The notes under the pieces were generated by a model. That model was not told where the DNA came from. It saw only the letters and a program-made list of their open reading frames with translations, and did no database searches. A stretch of DNA of 64,000 bases from Orychophragmus violaceus (lineage: Eukaryota > Streptophyta > Magnoliopsida > Brassicales > Brassicaceae), in NCBI GenBank assembly GCA_030180135.1, contig CM058233.1:55076500-55140499 (forward strand). The letters run 5' to 3'. Positions within the stretch are counted from its first letter, which is position 1, and each line of letters opens with the position of its first letter. Below, in pieces: positions 11,981 to 22,505 of the stretch. The translations under genes were made by a program, and so were the position numbers.

Positions 11981-12511
11981 TGCCGATTTTGGTTAGAAAA
12001 TATGGAAACAGGCAAAGATAATTTTTAAAAATAGTACTGCAGAGTGTTAGATAGGTATTGTTTCTAAGGCATCCGCAGATGTTTATTTATAGATCGGATC
12101 CAACCTTTGGATTTTCCATAAATTTAAATATTATTTATGTTATTGTTATTTATTAATTAATATGCATCTGTTGGCGTGCATCTTTGGCTGGAGTAAGTAT
12201 GTACATGATGAATCTAATTCGCTAGGTAGTGATATGTAATGTCGCTTCATTATTTATTGAAATTCAAAATTTATTACAAAAATGTGTTGTTACTTTCATG
12301 GATATATTGTTGAAAAAACATTTAGGTAAATGTCCTTTCAATTTAATCATCGCGCCTTTTTTGCAAAAAGTCATCTATTCAGTCATAAAATACTCTTGAA
12401 GTATTACCATTTTCACCCAAAGATAATGCATATACTCCTTACGATAAAAATTTGCACATAAATGAAAACAGCATATATTATTATTCGCACTTTAACACAT
12501 TCTATTCTAGT

Positions 12512-13207
12512 TTACACAAATGAAGGATAAATTCTGAAATTGTTCAACTGAAGTCTGAAGTAAAATAGAGACTCTATGGACCAAAAGTATATGTCGCACA
12601 TGGTTGAACTCTTTAAACCAAAGTCCCACAAACCTATCCAGGTTGTTATCGGAGCACACGTGCAACTATAAAGGAAGTTGATATCTACACTCGCTTCCTT
12701 CTCAAAGAATAGAGTCGAAGGCGTTTCTGGCAATACACACCTATCCCTTCTAGTTATCTTTATACGTATCTGAGTGGCAAGTTCACGGTCGATGACATAC
12801 CACTGTTCAACACTACACCATCTCCATAAAAACACGCAAGAGCATGGAGTACGCGTATATCCCTGTTTTCCATCGGCTATATGTTTATCTTTTGATCATT
12901 GCCTCTCCTTCAACCATCCGGTCGCCGTAGATAAAGCAGCACATACATAGGAGGAGAAGAGCTGCATGGTTTACTGATTGTAGACACCTCTCGATGAAAT
13001 CTTTTTATAATGAGGTGGGCAATCAAAGAGATTTAAGTTATTAAAACCGTAGTATAAATCGATTGACTTGTAGAAATCTTGACTCTGTCTGAAGCTATGA
13101 AGCGCCTTGCATGTTGTCTTCGCCCTTATAAAATAGCGTAAACCTTGTTCACCGTCAATGACGTCAAGAAGGATTTTTGAAAGAAAATCACTTGGAAGGT
13201 AATCCAT
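12512..13207 (-). pseudogene. F-box-like protein gene (At2g35280-type), copy 2, disrupted
   Basis: Tandem paralogue of the gene at 11,238-11,980. The N-terminus MDYLPSDFLSKILLDVIDGE (13,207) with AKTTCKAL and SQDFYKSIDLYYG aligns with copy 1 but hits a stop at 12,971. The second half (12,835-12,512) has YVIDRELATQIRIKITRR and CTCAPITTWIGLWDFG, parallel to the copy-1 C-terminus. The middle, about 130 bases, is scrambled or deleted. Clear divergence between copies indicates that the duplication predates or closely followed capture by CACTA-2. Confidence 0.66.
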
Positions 13208-14269
13208 TACGAATTTGGTAATGAAGAGATGAAAGGCAAAAGGAATTTTGACAAATAAAAAAGGCTTTCAATATTTGAGAGTTTGAAGCAACCACCAGAG
13301 TTTATTTATAGAGACAATGCAACCTTTGGGTTGTCTAGTATGTATTATTATGTATATATTCTTATCACTAAGTCCTAACTAACAACATTCATGATCTTGA
13401 TCATGGTGTTAATGAGTCACATATTTATCTTTGAAACAGGGGAAGAATGGGGTGTCAAAGGTTGTGATGAACATTCAATATACTTCTTATCTGCGTATCT
13501 TTCGTCTAAGGTTTATAGTAGTTATTTAGTAATTCATCTTAGTCAACTATTTATATACAATAATTATACCGAGTCACATATCAATCTTTGAAACAGGGGA
13601 GGAATGGGGGTGTCAAAGATTTATAGTTTAGGGTTTATTATTAGGGTTTAAGGTTTAATGGGTGTTTCAAAGGTTTTGGGGTATAGGGTTCATTATTTAT
13701 GGTTTAGGGATTAATGTTTGGGTAAAACGGTTTAGGGAATAGGGTCATATGAATTTTTAGTCCTAGATATTGTCAAAAATTATTAATTAATGCTATTACA
13801 CTATTACTTAATAAAATATTATAACAATTATATATATAATAATAATATTACTTAATAAAAGATTATAAAATTATATATATAATAATAAAGCATATATAAA
13901 ACCAAAAAACCAATTTAATTAAGCACCACAACCGCCTGTTCAATGTGAGTAAATTTTCAAAATATTTCGCATAATTAATCCGGGAAACCAAACCTAATTT
14001 TTTAACCCAAAACTTTTCAATTACGCGCCTTAACCCAACAAATTTCGAGAAAATCATCATTTATCGCAAACATAAACCCTGATTTTATTTTGTTCTTCCC
14101 CGTCTCCAAAATCTCCTTCGAATCATCTCGCATATTTTTTTTCTGCGGATCCTCCTCCCTACCGACTAATCTCTTACTGGCATCTCTTATTTGAATCTCT
14201 TGTTCGCGGTTATTAGTTTCATTGGTATCGACCCTCTCAATTTCTTCTCTAAAACTCTCCGTGCTACGA
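13208..14269. other. AT-rich spacer between captured genes and TNP1-like gene
   Basis: Holds two partial repeats of GAGTCACATATYWATCTTTGAAACAGGGG (near 13,415 and 13,573), the telomere-like array at 13,618-13,745, and TATATAATAATA simple sequence. It probably includes the TNP1 promoter and leader (14,070-14,269). No gene is recognised. Confidence 0.45.
13618..13745 (-). repeat. Degenerate telomere-like (TTTAGGG) array in CACTA-2
   Basis: Repeated variants TTTAGGGTTTATTA, TTAGGGTTTAAGG, GTATAGGGTTC, GGTTTAGGG. Opposite orientation on the plus strand to the CACTA-1 array, and likewise heavily degraded. Confidence 0.65.
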
Positions 14270-14782
14270 TGACTCAAAAGGGAAAGAAAGGAGGAGGAGC
14301 TCGTAAGATACTAACCATACCAAACGTCACTCAAAGAGCCGTTGGGTCCAAACCCAGTGGTTTGAAAAAAAACACGGAGCCCTCTTTCAACCCAATACAC
14401 CTTCACCCCCGAATCCCGTTGTTTCTCCGACTCAGACCACTCAACGTCCACACAAAAAAACAAGCTATCCACCAAACGTCAGCGTCAGTACCCCATTTAT
14501 AGGACTATCCACCGCCAATACAACTATTCCAGAACTCGACTACTAATAAATCTGAAGTCGAAGCTTCACCGGTGTCAGAAGAAGTCCAGAACAACCAGGA
14601 CCCTATTGAGGACGCCCCACCTTCGCCAGTTCACCAATCTCAGGCTCAATGTCATCCATCTTCTGAAGGTCACAACTTCCTCGACGAATCTCTTAATGTT
14701 TTGCCGTACCTCGAGGAGGACACACTGCATGCTTTGAATGCTTTGCTTCGGGTGCCAGACAGGGAATCATTTACCACCGTAC
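14270..14782 (+). pseudogene. CACTA-2 TNP1-like gene, 5' part
   Basis: The start at 14,270 gives MTQKGKKGGGARK, followed by a Pro/Ser/Thr/Gln-rich low-complexity N-terminus typical of TNP1-type proteins. The frame changes once near 14,500-14,570. It continues as SEEVQNNQDPIEDAPPSP to DRESFTTV, where Copia-1 enters at CGTAC (14,778-14,782). Reading resumes at 22,506 in the same exon. Confidence 0.7.
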
Positions 14783-15455
14783 TGTTGGAATTGTGTCCAG
14801 TAATCTCGGTACTGTCTCTAGAAAGTAAGAGTATGTCAATGATCAGACATAAGTCATATAATACTGGGGGTCATGATGGCTTGCTAGAGTCCGCTCATGA
14901 TCTATAAGTCTTGGACTTATTGCCTTTATTATATGATCCCATATGGGTCACACGCCTAAGCTAACAGGAAAATGTGTAGGAACGGTTTAGCAGAAGTACA
15001 GTAAAAGTGCTAGGCATTTACTGTACTTAGAGAGAATAAAAGGTTTAGCCACTGTGCATCGATCGATGCATAAGGTGCAACGATCGATGCAGTGCGCAAA
15101 CACCGACGAGTTAATTGGTATTTGGGCCAAATGGCCCAAACGGAACAGGACGAGTTTTGTGTCATAAAACTCGAGTTTCAGACTGAAAAACCCTAACACT
15201 TGAGCCGTAAACTCTCTCTCTCTGCGCCGAGTTCCCCTTGTGGTCTAGCAGCTGTTTCCTGTGAAAGCGTGTGTGAACCTTTGGAGGATTCATCCCTCGG
15301 TGTTTCTCTGATCTCAGACATACCATCTTCTTCCGCTGCAATAACAGGTATAAGGTGAGATCATCATTTGTTTCTATTCTGAGAAGAACCTAGATCGCAT
15401 GTTTAGGATAATCTGAATCTGGAATTGAATCAGGATTCATCTAAACGTTCCAACA
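14783..15455 (+). repeat. Copia-1 5' LTR
   Basis: 673 bp, TGTTGG...CCAACA. Contains one GCATCGATCGATGC palindrome (15,056-15,069) and a related GCAACGATCGATGC (15,077-15,090). The same start sequence recurs at 21,833, 35,838 and 58,684. Confidence 0.96.
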
Positions 15456-15456
15456 A

Positions 15457-15468
15457 TGGTATCAGAGC
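15457..15468 (+). promoter_or_regulatory. Copia-1 primer-binding site
   Basis: TGGTATCAGAGC one base after the 5' LTR is complementary to the 3' end of plant initiator methionine tRNA, the standard primer for copia minus-strand synthesis. The copy in Copia-2 reads TGGTATAAGAGC (59,358-59,369). Confidence 0.9.
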
Positions 15469-15649
15469 AAATGGTTCTGGTTTTTCTTGTTTAGAAGCTT
15501 GTTTAGGATTGTTTAAAAGTGTGTTTTTGAATCAATTTACTGATAAGATTAAAACACTTAAGAAACAAGAGTTGAATCCTAAACAAACTGTTTGAAATCG
15601 CATGACCAAACTATATTGATTTGGTATGCGATCTAAACTGATTTTGCAT

Positions 15650-15875
15650 CGAATGAGATCGCATTGCATCGATCGATGCAATGCAAGGATCGATCGTTGC
15701 AGTCGCGAGAGATTGACCGCGATCGCATGGATCGTTCAAACGATCGCATGGATCTCACGAGAATCTCTCGGCCAAACCTGATAACCGTTCGTGCACGCGT
15801 GAGAGCATCGATCGATGCAGGATCGATGAACGATCGTTGCACGATCGATGCTGTGAGCATCGATCGATGCGGTTA
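15650..15875. repeat. Cluster of GCATCGATCGATGC palindromes in the Copia-1 leader
   Basis: Perfect 14-bp palindromes occur at 15,666-15,679, 15,805-15,818 and 15,857-15,870. Interspersed are near-copies such as GGATCGATCGTTGC and GATCGCATGGATC. The cluster is conserved in Copia-2 (59,560-59,780), although the surrounding leader is AT-rich. Confidence 0.85.
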
Positions 15876-16998
15876 GGGTTTTCGGCTCGGTTTAATTTAA
15901 TTAAAATTAAACGTCTCGGTTTAATAAACAGATTTAATAATTTTATTAAGTCTGGTTAAACCGGGATAAGAAATCCAATGTCGAAAGAAATATTGGATTT
16001 AGTGCCTAAACCAGGAATTTCTAATTTGATTTGGTTGGACCAAATAAATTGAGAAATTCCGGTTTAGTAAATAACCGGTTGACAATTGTGGTCATCGTAG
16101 TAATTGAAACTTGGTTAGACCAGTTTTAATGAACCAGACCGGTTATGTCAAATAATTGGACAATTGGGTCATGTCTTGGACATGGACCAATTCTTGGGCC
16201 TCGGGCCAAGAAGTTAAAACAATTGGGCCAATTATTTGAGTCTTTCTTCAGATTAATTTAAAATTTATTTTATAATATATAAAGTCGATTTTAAATTAAA
16301 GTTTCCGAAATTTTGAAATTAGAAAGTTTCTTAAAATAGAAGTTTCTGAATTTGCGGGTTTTGGATTTTAAAGAAATTTCTAAAGTTAGAAAGTTTCCGA
16401 TTTTAGAAAGTTTCCAAAAAAATAGTAGGTTTCCAAAAATAGAAAGTTTCCCGAAATAGTAATCTTCTATTTTGGAATGAATTTTAATAAACCTACGAAC
16501 CTCAAATAATATCAAGCGTTGGATGTCTTGTCCAGACTATGTCAGCTGTCAAAGCCCATTCAATTGCATTCATGGCCTTACAGTGTGAGGATGTCTGCTT
16601 TTGCGTGGGTAAGACGGTTTGTGATTCATAAATGTCATTGGGAGTCCCAGACATTAATGATTACATGACTGTATAGTCTGGTTTTCTTGACTAGGCCATC
16701 GGGAGTCCCGGGCCTTGAGACATCAGAGTGGATTGGGCCTCGGGCCCAGACTCACAACCAAGAGTTATATCACGGATATAATTAGCCTAAATAGGGCTTA
16801 CCGATATAAGCTAAGGTTTGGTGACGGCCAGTGGCCCACTTTAATCTTAGTTATATGTGGATCTTGGAATCATTATATTCTATTGAGGGTAACTTATGTT
16901 ATTGAATATAATGCGTGATTAATCAAATTAAATTTTAATATGAGATTAGTCATTTTGAACATAATAACTAATAACCTTTTTATTTATATATTTCAGAT
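15876..16998 (+). other. Copia-1 untranslated leader
   Basis: About 1.1 kb between the palindrome cluster and the gag-pol start. It includes a stretch of GAAAGTTTC-like repeats (16,305-16,455) and GGGAGTCCC repeats (16,640-16,650 and 16,701-16,710). No protein is recognised. Packaging or translation signals may lie here. Confidence 0.6.
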
Positions 16999-19900
16999 AT
17001 GACTACTACAAGCACACAAAACACATTCTCGATCCGGTCTGTTCTCGAGAAGGAGAAGCTGACTGGAACGAACTTCCTGACATGGTCAAGGAACTTGAGG
17101 CTGGTCCTCAAGCAGGAGAAGAAGGATTATGTCCTTCGAGATCCCCTCCCCGAGAGGCCTCTTGCCAATGCTGCCAGGACTCTGCACAATGCTTGGGAAA
17201 AGCATTCGTCAGATGAAAATGATGTCTATTGCCTGATGTTGGTGACAATGACTCCTGAGCTGCAAAAACAGTTCGAAAGTGTATTGTCTCCAATCGAGAT
17301 CATGGCAAGCCTGAAATCGCTTTTTCAGGAGCAGGCTAGGACCGAGAGGTTCCAGACAGTTAAGAACCTCTTGGACTGTAAGTTGGCTGCGAATGCGGCA
17401 GTGAGTCCTCATGTGTTGAAGATGATGGGTTATCTCGATCATCTTCACAAACTCGACTGCCCAATCAGCCAGGAACTTGCCTGCGACATCATTCTGCAGT
17501 CTTTACCTGCAAGCTATGATCAGTTCATTCTGAACTTTAACATGCATGGCTTGAGTAAGACACTGCCTGAGCTTCACGGAATGCTCAAGACTGCAGAGCC
17601 CAACTTGAAGAAAACCGCCAAGGACCCCAATGTACTTATGGTACAAAAGGGCAAGGGGTTTAAGAAGTCTTCTGCTAAGGATAAGGGAAAGGCCAAGGGT
17701 GTCCAAGTCGTGGACTCAGACACGCCAAAGCCCAAGCCCAAGTCCAAGGCTGGGCCTACTGACATGTGCAGGTTCTGCAAAGAACTGGGGCATTGGAGAA
17801 GAGATTGCAAGAAATTCCAGGAAGGTCTAAAGGAATTAAAGAAGAAGACTTTCGAGACTTCTTCATCAGGTATTTTTGTTATAGAAGTTAATACAACTAC
17901 TTCTGATAATACCTCATGGGTCATGGATACTGGTTGTGGGGCTCATATTTGTACTAATATGCAGGCACTCAGCAACAGTAGAAGGCTGAAGCAAGGACAA
18001 GTGGAACTACGAGTTGGGAATGGAGCGAAAGTTTCAGCACTAGCTGTAGGAACTTACTTGTTGTCTTTACCTTCGGGATTGATTTTAGAACTTAATAATT
18101 GTTATTTTGTACCTGCTATAAGCAGAAATATTATTTCAATTTCTTTGTTGGATTTGGAAGGTTATGATTTTTCAGTTAAGAATAAATTATGTTCCTTCAA
18201 TCGCAACAATTTGTTCTATGGTTCTGCCCCTCTTACGAATGGGCTTTACATACTCGATCAATCTGCGCCAATTTATAACATTAATACAAAACGGTTTAAA
18301 CCTAATGAGGAAAACCGAACGTTTCTATGGCATTGTCGTTTAGGGCACATCAGCGAGAAACGCATCAAGAGGCTCCATTCGAATGGACTTCTTGGCTCAT
18401 TTGACTTTGAGTCATGTGAGAAATGCGAATCATGCATGATGGGCAAAATGACACGGGCCCCCTTTAATAAACCTAACGAGAGGGCCAGTGACTTATTGGG
18501 CCTGATACACACTGATGTGTGTGGCCCAATGTCCACAAATGCAAGAGGAAACTATCAGTACTTCATTACCTTCACTGATGATTTCAGTAGGTATGAATAT
18601 GTTTATTTGATGAAACATAAGTCTGAATCTTTTGAGAAGTTCAGAGAATTCCAAAATGAAGTACAGAACCAACTTGGCAAAAGCATTAAGGCTCTTCGGT
18701 CCGACCGAGGAGGAGAATACTTAAGCCAAGAATTCAGTGATCATCTGAGAGAGTGTGGGATTGTATCCCAACTCACTCCTCCTGGAACGCCACAATGGAA
18801 TGGTGTGTCTGAGAGGAGAAATCGGACCTTATTGGATATGGTTCGGTCTATGATGAGTCACACAGACCTTCCAATATCCCTTTGGGGATATGCTCTGCTA
18901 ACAGCAGTGTTCACTCTAAATAGAGCGCCATCAAAAACAGTGGCAAAGACACCATATGAATTATGGACTGGAGAAGCTCCAGTGCTGTCTTATCTCAGAA
19001 TTTGGGGTTGTGAAGCCTATGTCAAGAGATTGATCTCAGACAAGCTTACACCGAAATCTGACAAATGCTACTTCATTGGTTATCCACGGGAAACCAAGGC
19101 TTATTACTTCTATCTACGTTCCGAGAACAAGATATTTGTTGCCCGGGATTGTAACTTTCTTGAGAGGGAGTTACTCTCTAAGAAAGACAGTGGGAGTAAG
19201 GTGCTGCTTGAAGAAATTCAAGATGAACAGGATACTGCTCAACCTAATGAGGAAGAGCAGCAGGAGGACCTACAAGAAATTGTAGAGCCTGAACCTGTAG
19301 TACCTGAAGTTCGAAGATCCGGGAGGATCCGTCACGAACCCGAGAGATATCAAGGATTCCTCGTGACTAACTGTCATGATCTTTTGATCATTGATGGTGA
19401 TGAGCCATCGAACTTCAATCAAGCCATGATGGGCCCAGATTCCTCTAAGTGGCGCAAGGCCACTGATTCCGAAATGGACTCCATGTCGGTCAACCAAGTA
19501 TTTTCGTTGGTTGACTTACCCGTTGGTGTAAAAGCCATCGAGTGCAAATGGATCTTCAAGAAGAAGATTGACGTGGATGGAAATGTCCAGATTTATAAAG
19601 CCAGGTTGGTGGCAAAAGGTTTCAGACAAGTTCACGGTGTGGACTACGATGAAACCTATTCACCGGTGGCTATGATGAAATCTATTCGGATTCTACTAGC
19701 AACTGCAGCTTTTCATGATTATGAAATTTGGCAGATGGACGTGAAAACCGCCTTCCTGAATGGTATTCTGGAAGAGGATGTGTATATGACGCAACCTGAC
19801 GGTTACATAGATCCAAAGAATGCTGGGAAAGTATGCAAACTTCATAAATCCATTTATGGATTGAAGCAAGCATCGAGGAGCTGGAATCTTCGTTTTGATG

Positions 19901-20976
19901 AAGCGATCAAGCAATTTGACTTTATCAGAAACGAAGAAGAACAATGCGTGTATAAGAAAACTAGTGGGAGCAAAATCGTTTTTCTTATTCTGTATGTTGA
20001 TGACATACTGCTTCTCGGAAACGACATTCCAATGCTGAAGTCTGTAAAAGACTGGCTTGGAAGTTGTTTTTCCATGAAAGACATGGGTGAAGCCGCATAC
20101 GTTCTTGGAATTAGGATCTATCGGGATAGACCTAAGAGGCTGATAGGCTTGTGTCAAGACTCATACATTGACAAAGTCCTACAAAGATTCAGCATGAAAG
20201 ATTCCAAGAAGGGCTTCACGCCAATGGTACATGGCACGACGCTAAGCAAGAAGCAGAGCCCTACGTCGGCTGCTGAGCTTGAGCGCATGAAGAATATTCC
20301 TTATGCATCTGCAATAGGATCTGTCATGTATGCCATGATCTGTACTCGTCCTGATGTTGCTTACGCATTGAGCATGACGAGTAGATACCAGTCAAATCCA
20401 GGTGAAAACCAATGGATTGCCGTAAAGAACATCTTGAAGTATCTAAGACATACTAAGGATAAGTTCTTAGTGTACGGTGGAAGTGATGTGCTTAAAGTCA
20501 GTGGATTCACGGACGCAAGTTTCCAGACAGACACAGATGATTTCCGGTCACAGTCCGGTTATGTCTTTTGTCTGAATGGCGGTGCAGTAAGTTGGAGAAG
20601 CTCCAAGCAGGACACCGTTGCTGATTCCACTACAGAAGCTGAATATATCGCCGCCTCAGAAGCAGCGAAGGAAGCTGTTTGGATTCGAAAGTTCATTATG
20701 GAACTAGGTGTGATACCAGATGCGGCTGAGCCTCTGGCACTATTTTGTGACAACAATGGTGCTATAGCTCAGGCAAAGGAACCAAGATCACACCAGAAAT
20801 CCAAGCATGTTCAAAGAAGATATCACTTGATACGTGACATCATTAATAGAAAGGAAGTCAAGATCAGCCGAGTTCCGACAGATGATAATGTCGCTGATCC
20901 GTTGACAAAGCCACTCCCAAGGCCTAAGCTCGAGCTCCTGACTGAAGCTGTAGGCATTAGAAACATTGAAATGTAA
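16999..20976 (+). CDS. Copia-1 gag-pol polyprotein (Ty1/copia)
   Basis: A single frame of 1,325 codons encodes all proteins needed for retrotransposition in cytoplasmic particles followed by nuclear integration. In order: a UBN2-type gag domain (about residues 10-215); a CCHC zinc knuckle CRFCKELGHWRRDC (257-270); an aspartic protease with DTG (310-312); pre-integrase zinc region with H445 and H450; the integrase core with D506, D569 and E605 (D,D-35-E spacing); reverse transcriptase (about 835-1,080) with YVDD at 999-1,002; and RNase H with D1172 and a TEAEY box near 1,212-1,216. Integrase before RT defines copia. The start ATG is the first after the leader and the length is normal for a one-frame copia. 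No stops or missing catalytic residues are seen. Confidence 0.96.
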   Translation: MTTTSTQNTFSIRSVLEKEKLTGTNFLTWSRNLRLVLKQEKKDYVLRDPLPERPLANAARTLHNAWEKHSSDENDVYCLMLVTMTPELQKQFESVLSPIEIMASLKSLFQEQARTERFQTVKNLLDCKLAANAAVSPHVLKMMGYLDHLHKLDCPISQELACDIILQSLPASYDQFILNFNMHGLSKTLPELHGMLKTAEPNLKKTAKDPNVLMVQKGKGFKKSSAKDKGKAKGVQVVDSDTPKPKPKSKAGPTDMCRFCKELGHWRRDCKKFQEGLKELKKKTFETSSSGIFVIEVNTTTSDNTSWVMDTGCGAHICTNMQALSNSRRLKQGQVELRVGNGAKVSALAVGTYLLSLPSGLILELNNCYFVPAISRNIISISLLDLEGYDFSVKNKLCSFNRNNLFYGSAPLTNGLYILDQSAPIYNINTKRFKPNEENRTFLWHCRLGHISEKRIKRLHSNGLLGSFDFESCEKCESCMMGKMTRAPFNKPNERASDLLGLIHTDVCGPMSTNARGNYQYFITFTDDFSRYEYVYLMKHKSESFEKFREFQNEVQNQLGKSIKALRSDRGGEYLSQEFSDHLRECGIVSQLTPPGTPQWNGVSERRNRTLLDMVRSMMSHTDLPISLWGYALLTAVFTLNRAPSKTVAKTPYELWTGEAPVLSYLRIWGCEAYVKRLISDKLTPKSDKCYFIGYPRETKAYYFYLRSENKIFVARDCNFLERELLSKKDSGSKVLLEEIQDEQDTAQPNEEEQQEDLQEIVEPEPVVPEVRRSGRIRHEPERYQGFLVTNCHDLLIIDGDEPSNFNQAMMGPDSSKWRKATDSEMDSMSVNQVFSLVDLPVGVKAIECKWIFKKKIDVDGNVQIYKARLVAKGFRQVHGVDYDETYSPVAMMKSIRILLATAAFHDYEIWQMDVKTAFLNGILEEDVYMTQPDGYIDPKNAGKVCKLHKSIYGLKQASRSWNLRFDEAIKQFDFIRNEEEQCVYKKTSGSKIVFLILYVDDILLLGNDIPMLKSVKDWLGSCFSMKDMGEAAYVLGIRIYRDRPKRLIGLCQDSYIDKVLQRFSMKDSKKGFTPMVHGTTLSKKQSPTSAAELERMKNIPYASAIGSVMYAMICTRPDVAYALSMTSRYQSNPGENQWIAVKNILKYLRHTKDKFLVYGGSDVLKVSGFTDASFQTDTDDFRSQSGYVFCLNGGAVSWRSSKQDTVADSTTEAEYIAASEAAKEAVWIRKFIMELGVIPDAAEPLALFCDNNGAIAQAKEPRSHQKSKHVQRRYHLIRDIINRKEVKISRVPTDDNVADPLTKPLPRPKLELLTEAVGIRNIEM

Positions 20977-21819
20977 TCTAAATTTGAGTGGGAGTTTTGT
21001 GAGCTTTATTTTAGTTATTTGATATGTTCTTGTAAAACATTATTATTTATGTTTTAATGAAATTATTATTTCAAGATTATTTTAACTGTGATGAAATAAT
21101 CGTTCCAAAATGATATGAACCATTTTATAGGTCATCGAAGTAAATGATTTGATCTTGAGTCATCGAAGTCATTTAGCTTGATCATGAGATCCTATATTTG
21201 ATAAATGTTTTATATCATCCTGTCCCTAGTCGAAGGTTGTTGAAATTGGAACACCAACAACCGTGTAAGATTGGATTGGTACGTGACTTATGACAAAGTC
21301 TCAGTGTGTCATAGATGCTCGGCATCAAAGTCAGTACATAGGTGTATGTTGGGAACATACGACCGGACAAGACCCGCTAATAAGAACTCTTCAGGATATT
21401 TATATCTGTGTCATAAGAGATTCTTACTACGACTATAGAGTATAGTCCTTAGACCTGAGTTCGCATGCATGTGACTGCATATGGACTGATGCACTTTGAT
21501 CATTGTCTAACGCTATCGTTCTGCGATAGCTATAAGGACCTTGTTTGGGTACATCATGAAGTGAGTAGTTTACAGTGATGGAACAAGATGGGATTTGTCC
21601 CTCCAATATAAATGGAGTGAATATCTCTAGGCCAATCGGAGATTTGAATACTGGAAAACGCATGGCCATGCTCAAACGGACTTTCCCGAGTCGTTTGTAT
21701 TGTCAGTATCAAATCAGAGTCCGATGAACAAGATTAGGCTTTATAAGGATGACACTAATCTTGCCTTATGACTAATCGAGATATTGAGACAAAAGGATTA
21801 TGAATACAGAGATTCCAGT
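20977..21819 (+). other. Copia-1 3' untranslated region
   Basis: About 840 bp between the gag-pol stop and the polypurine tract. Antisense frames (for example 21,675-21,433) match nothing. The region is unusually long for a copia 3' UTR. Confidence 0.55.
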
Positions 21820-21832
21820 ACAAGTGGGAGAT
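21820..21832 (+). promoter_or_regulatory. Copia-1 polypurine tract
   Basis: AAGTGGGAGAT immediately upstream of the 3' LTR (TGTTGG at 21,833) has the position and purine content of the plus-strand primer. Confidence 0.8.
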
Positions 21833-22505
21833 TGTTGGAATTGTGTCCAGTAATCTCGGTACTGTCTCTAGAAAGTAAGAGTATGTCAATGATCAGACAT
21901 AAGTCATATAATACTGGGGGTCATGATGGCTTGCTAGAGTCCGCTCATGATCTATAAGTCTTGGACTTATTGCCTTTATTATATGATCCCATATGGGTCA
22001 CACGCCTAAGCTAACAGGAAAATGTGTAGGAACGGTTTAGCAGAAGTACAGTAAAAGTGCTAGGCATTTACTGTACTTAGAGAGAATAAAAGGTTTAGCC
22101 ACTGTGCATCGATCGATGCATAAGGTGCAACGATCGATGCAGTGCGCAAACACCGACGAGTTAATTGGTATTTGGGCCAAATGGCCCAAACGGAACAGGA
22201 CGAGTTTTGTGTCATAAAACTCGAGTTTCAGACTGAAAAACCCTAACACTTGAGCCGTAAACTCTCTCTCTCTGCGCCGAGTTCCCCTTGTGGTCTAGCA
22301 GCTGTTTCCTGTGAAAGCGTGTGTGAACCTTTGGAGGATTCATCCCTCGGTGTTTCTCTGATCTCAGACATACCATCTTCTTCCGCTGCAATAACAGGTA
22401 TAAGGTGAGATCATCATTTGTTTCTATTCTGAGAAGAACCTAGATCGCATGTTTAGGATAATCTGAATCTGGAATTGAATCAGGATTCATCTAAACGTTC
22501 CAACA
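21833..22505 (+). repeat. Copia-1 3' LTR
   Basis: 673 bp, compared row by row with 14,783-15,455 and found identical. Followed by the second CGTAC target copy. Confidence 0.96.

Larger units (their letters stand above)
14783..22505 (+). mobile_element. Copia-1: full-length Ty1/copia LTR retrotransposon, apparently intact
   Basis: 7,723 bp flanked by the 5-bp duplication CGTAC (14,778-14,782 and 22,506-22,510). Two 673-bp LTRs starting TGTTGGAATTG and ending CCAACA are identical as far as I can compare by eye. A canonical primer-binding site, a purine tract and a single 1,325-codon gag-pol frame are all present. LTR identity and an open polyprotein imply very recent insertion. It lies in the first exon of the CACTA-2 TNP1-like gene. 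A second copy of the family starts at 58,684. Confidence 0.97.

Noticed and set aside
15650..15875. Palindrome cluster as a CRISPR-like array
   Set aside because: Plant DNA, irregular spacers of 30-125 bp, no leader or cas genes, and repeats lie in a retrotransposon leader.
17574..20157. Several antisense frames of 60-153 codons within Copia-1 as genes
   Set aside because: They are shadows of the intact gag-pol frame; no independent similarity.
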